From Acidobacteriota bacterium (GTDB lineage Bacteria; Actinomycetota; Acidimicrobiia; Acidimicrobiales; RAAP-2), in contig JAGWWX010000010.1 of NCBI GenBank assembly GCA_018970215.1, forward strand, positions 1 to 36,983: 36,983 nucleotides of DNA, given 5' to 3'. Shown here in pieces: positions 36,894 through 36,983 of this stretch. Position 1 is the first letter of the stretch, and each line of letters opens with the position of its first letter. The notes below the pieces were generated by a model. It ran no database searches and had not been told where the DNA came from. It saw nothing but the letters and a program-made list of their open reading frames with translations. Both the position numbers and the translations under genes were made by a program.

Positions 36894-36983
36894 CTAATTC
36901 ACTTGCACACGTTGATGAACTTCACGCGGTCGAGTAAACCACCCCGTCAACATGACGGCGAGAGTCGTGAATAGCAACGCATT
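36894..36983 (-). CDS. C-terminal end of a gene entering from the right edge
   Basis: From the window edge one minus-strand frame reads a hydrophobic segment (ALLFTTLAVMLTGWF), then a polar tail ending VHQRVQVN and a TAG at 36894-36896. It looks like the last helix and cytoplasmic tail of a membrane protein. Only 29 residues are visible, so the call is tentative. The 36688-36893 stretch shows nothing further. Confidence 0.45.
   Translation of the reverse strand, partial: NALLFTTLAVMLTGWFTRPREVHQRVQVN

Overview
The window looks like chromosomal DNA of a compact, mid-GC actinobacterium. The best guess is the Acidimicrobiia or a relative, but no marker here fixes the taxon. The actinobacterial flavour comes from a predicted F420-dependent luciferase-like oxidoreductase, a GuaB1-type IMPDH/GMP reductase paralogue, a recC-recB-recD operon in the mycobacterial order, a DUF2804 protein, many GTG starts, and many genes that appear to begin leaderless (TANNNT -10 hexamer 6-7 nt before the start codon). 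Genes are packed tightly: several tail-to-tail pairs share stop codons and several head-to-tail pairs overlap by 1-4 nt. I see no prophage, insertion sequence or CRISPR array.

Layout. 1-2000: tRNA-Glu, a nucleotidyltransferase/small-partner module of toxin-antitoxin type, an AT-richer gap, and trhO (tRNA U34 hydroxylation). 2022-8133 (+): an alkylsulfatase-like metallo-beta-lactamase (MBL) protein with unusual metal-ligand residues, coupled to an arylsulfatase, then an agmatinase-family ureohydrolase and an APH-type kinase. 8130-10970 (-): guaB1 and a PLP-dependent decarboxylase. 11070-12579: an alpha/beta hydrolase and a membrane protein. 12787-14195 (+): a three-gene operon of an orphan protein, a HCX5R phosphatase and a second orphan. 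14192-22538 (-): recC-recB-recD. 22657-24075 (+): an orphan gene and an F420-type oxidoreductase. 24062-26382: a second alkylsulfatase-type MBL protein (canonical site), divergent from a nitronate monooxygenase. 26455-30191 (+): a large secreted protein, an S51-type peptidase and a DUF2804 protein. 30194-34907: an SDR and a DoxX-like protein, a 47-aa membrane microprotein, an EamA transporter, a membrane protein with a sortase-like motif at its N-terminus, and a large multi-pass GT-C-like protein. 35024-36318 (+): tRNA-Asp, tRNA-Phe, a clear terminator and a class C beta-lactamase-like serine hydrolase. The last 660 bp hold only weak small-ORF signals and the end of a gene running in from the right edge.

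Functional themes are organosulfate use (two alkylsulfatase-like MBL proteins and an arylsulfatase), double-strand-break repair (RecBCD), guanidino/amine and purine metabolism, and cell-surface proteins. The items most worth testing are the orphan-phosphatase-orphan operon beside recBCD, which shares a leader sequence with the orphan gene on the other side of recBCD; the reorganised metal site of the first MBL protein; the N-terminal LPTTG motif; and the widespread leaderless start signature.
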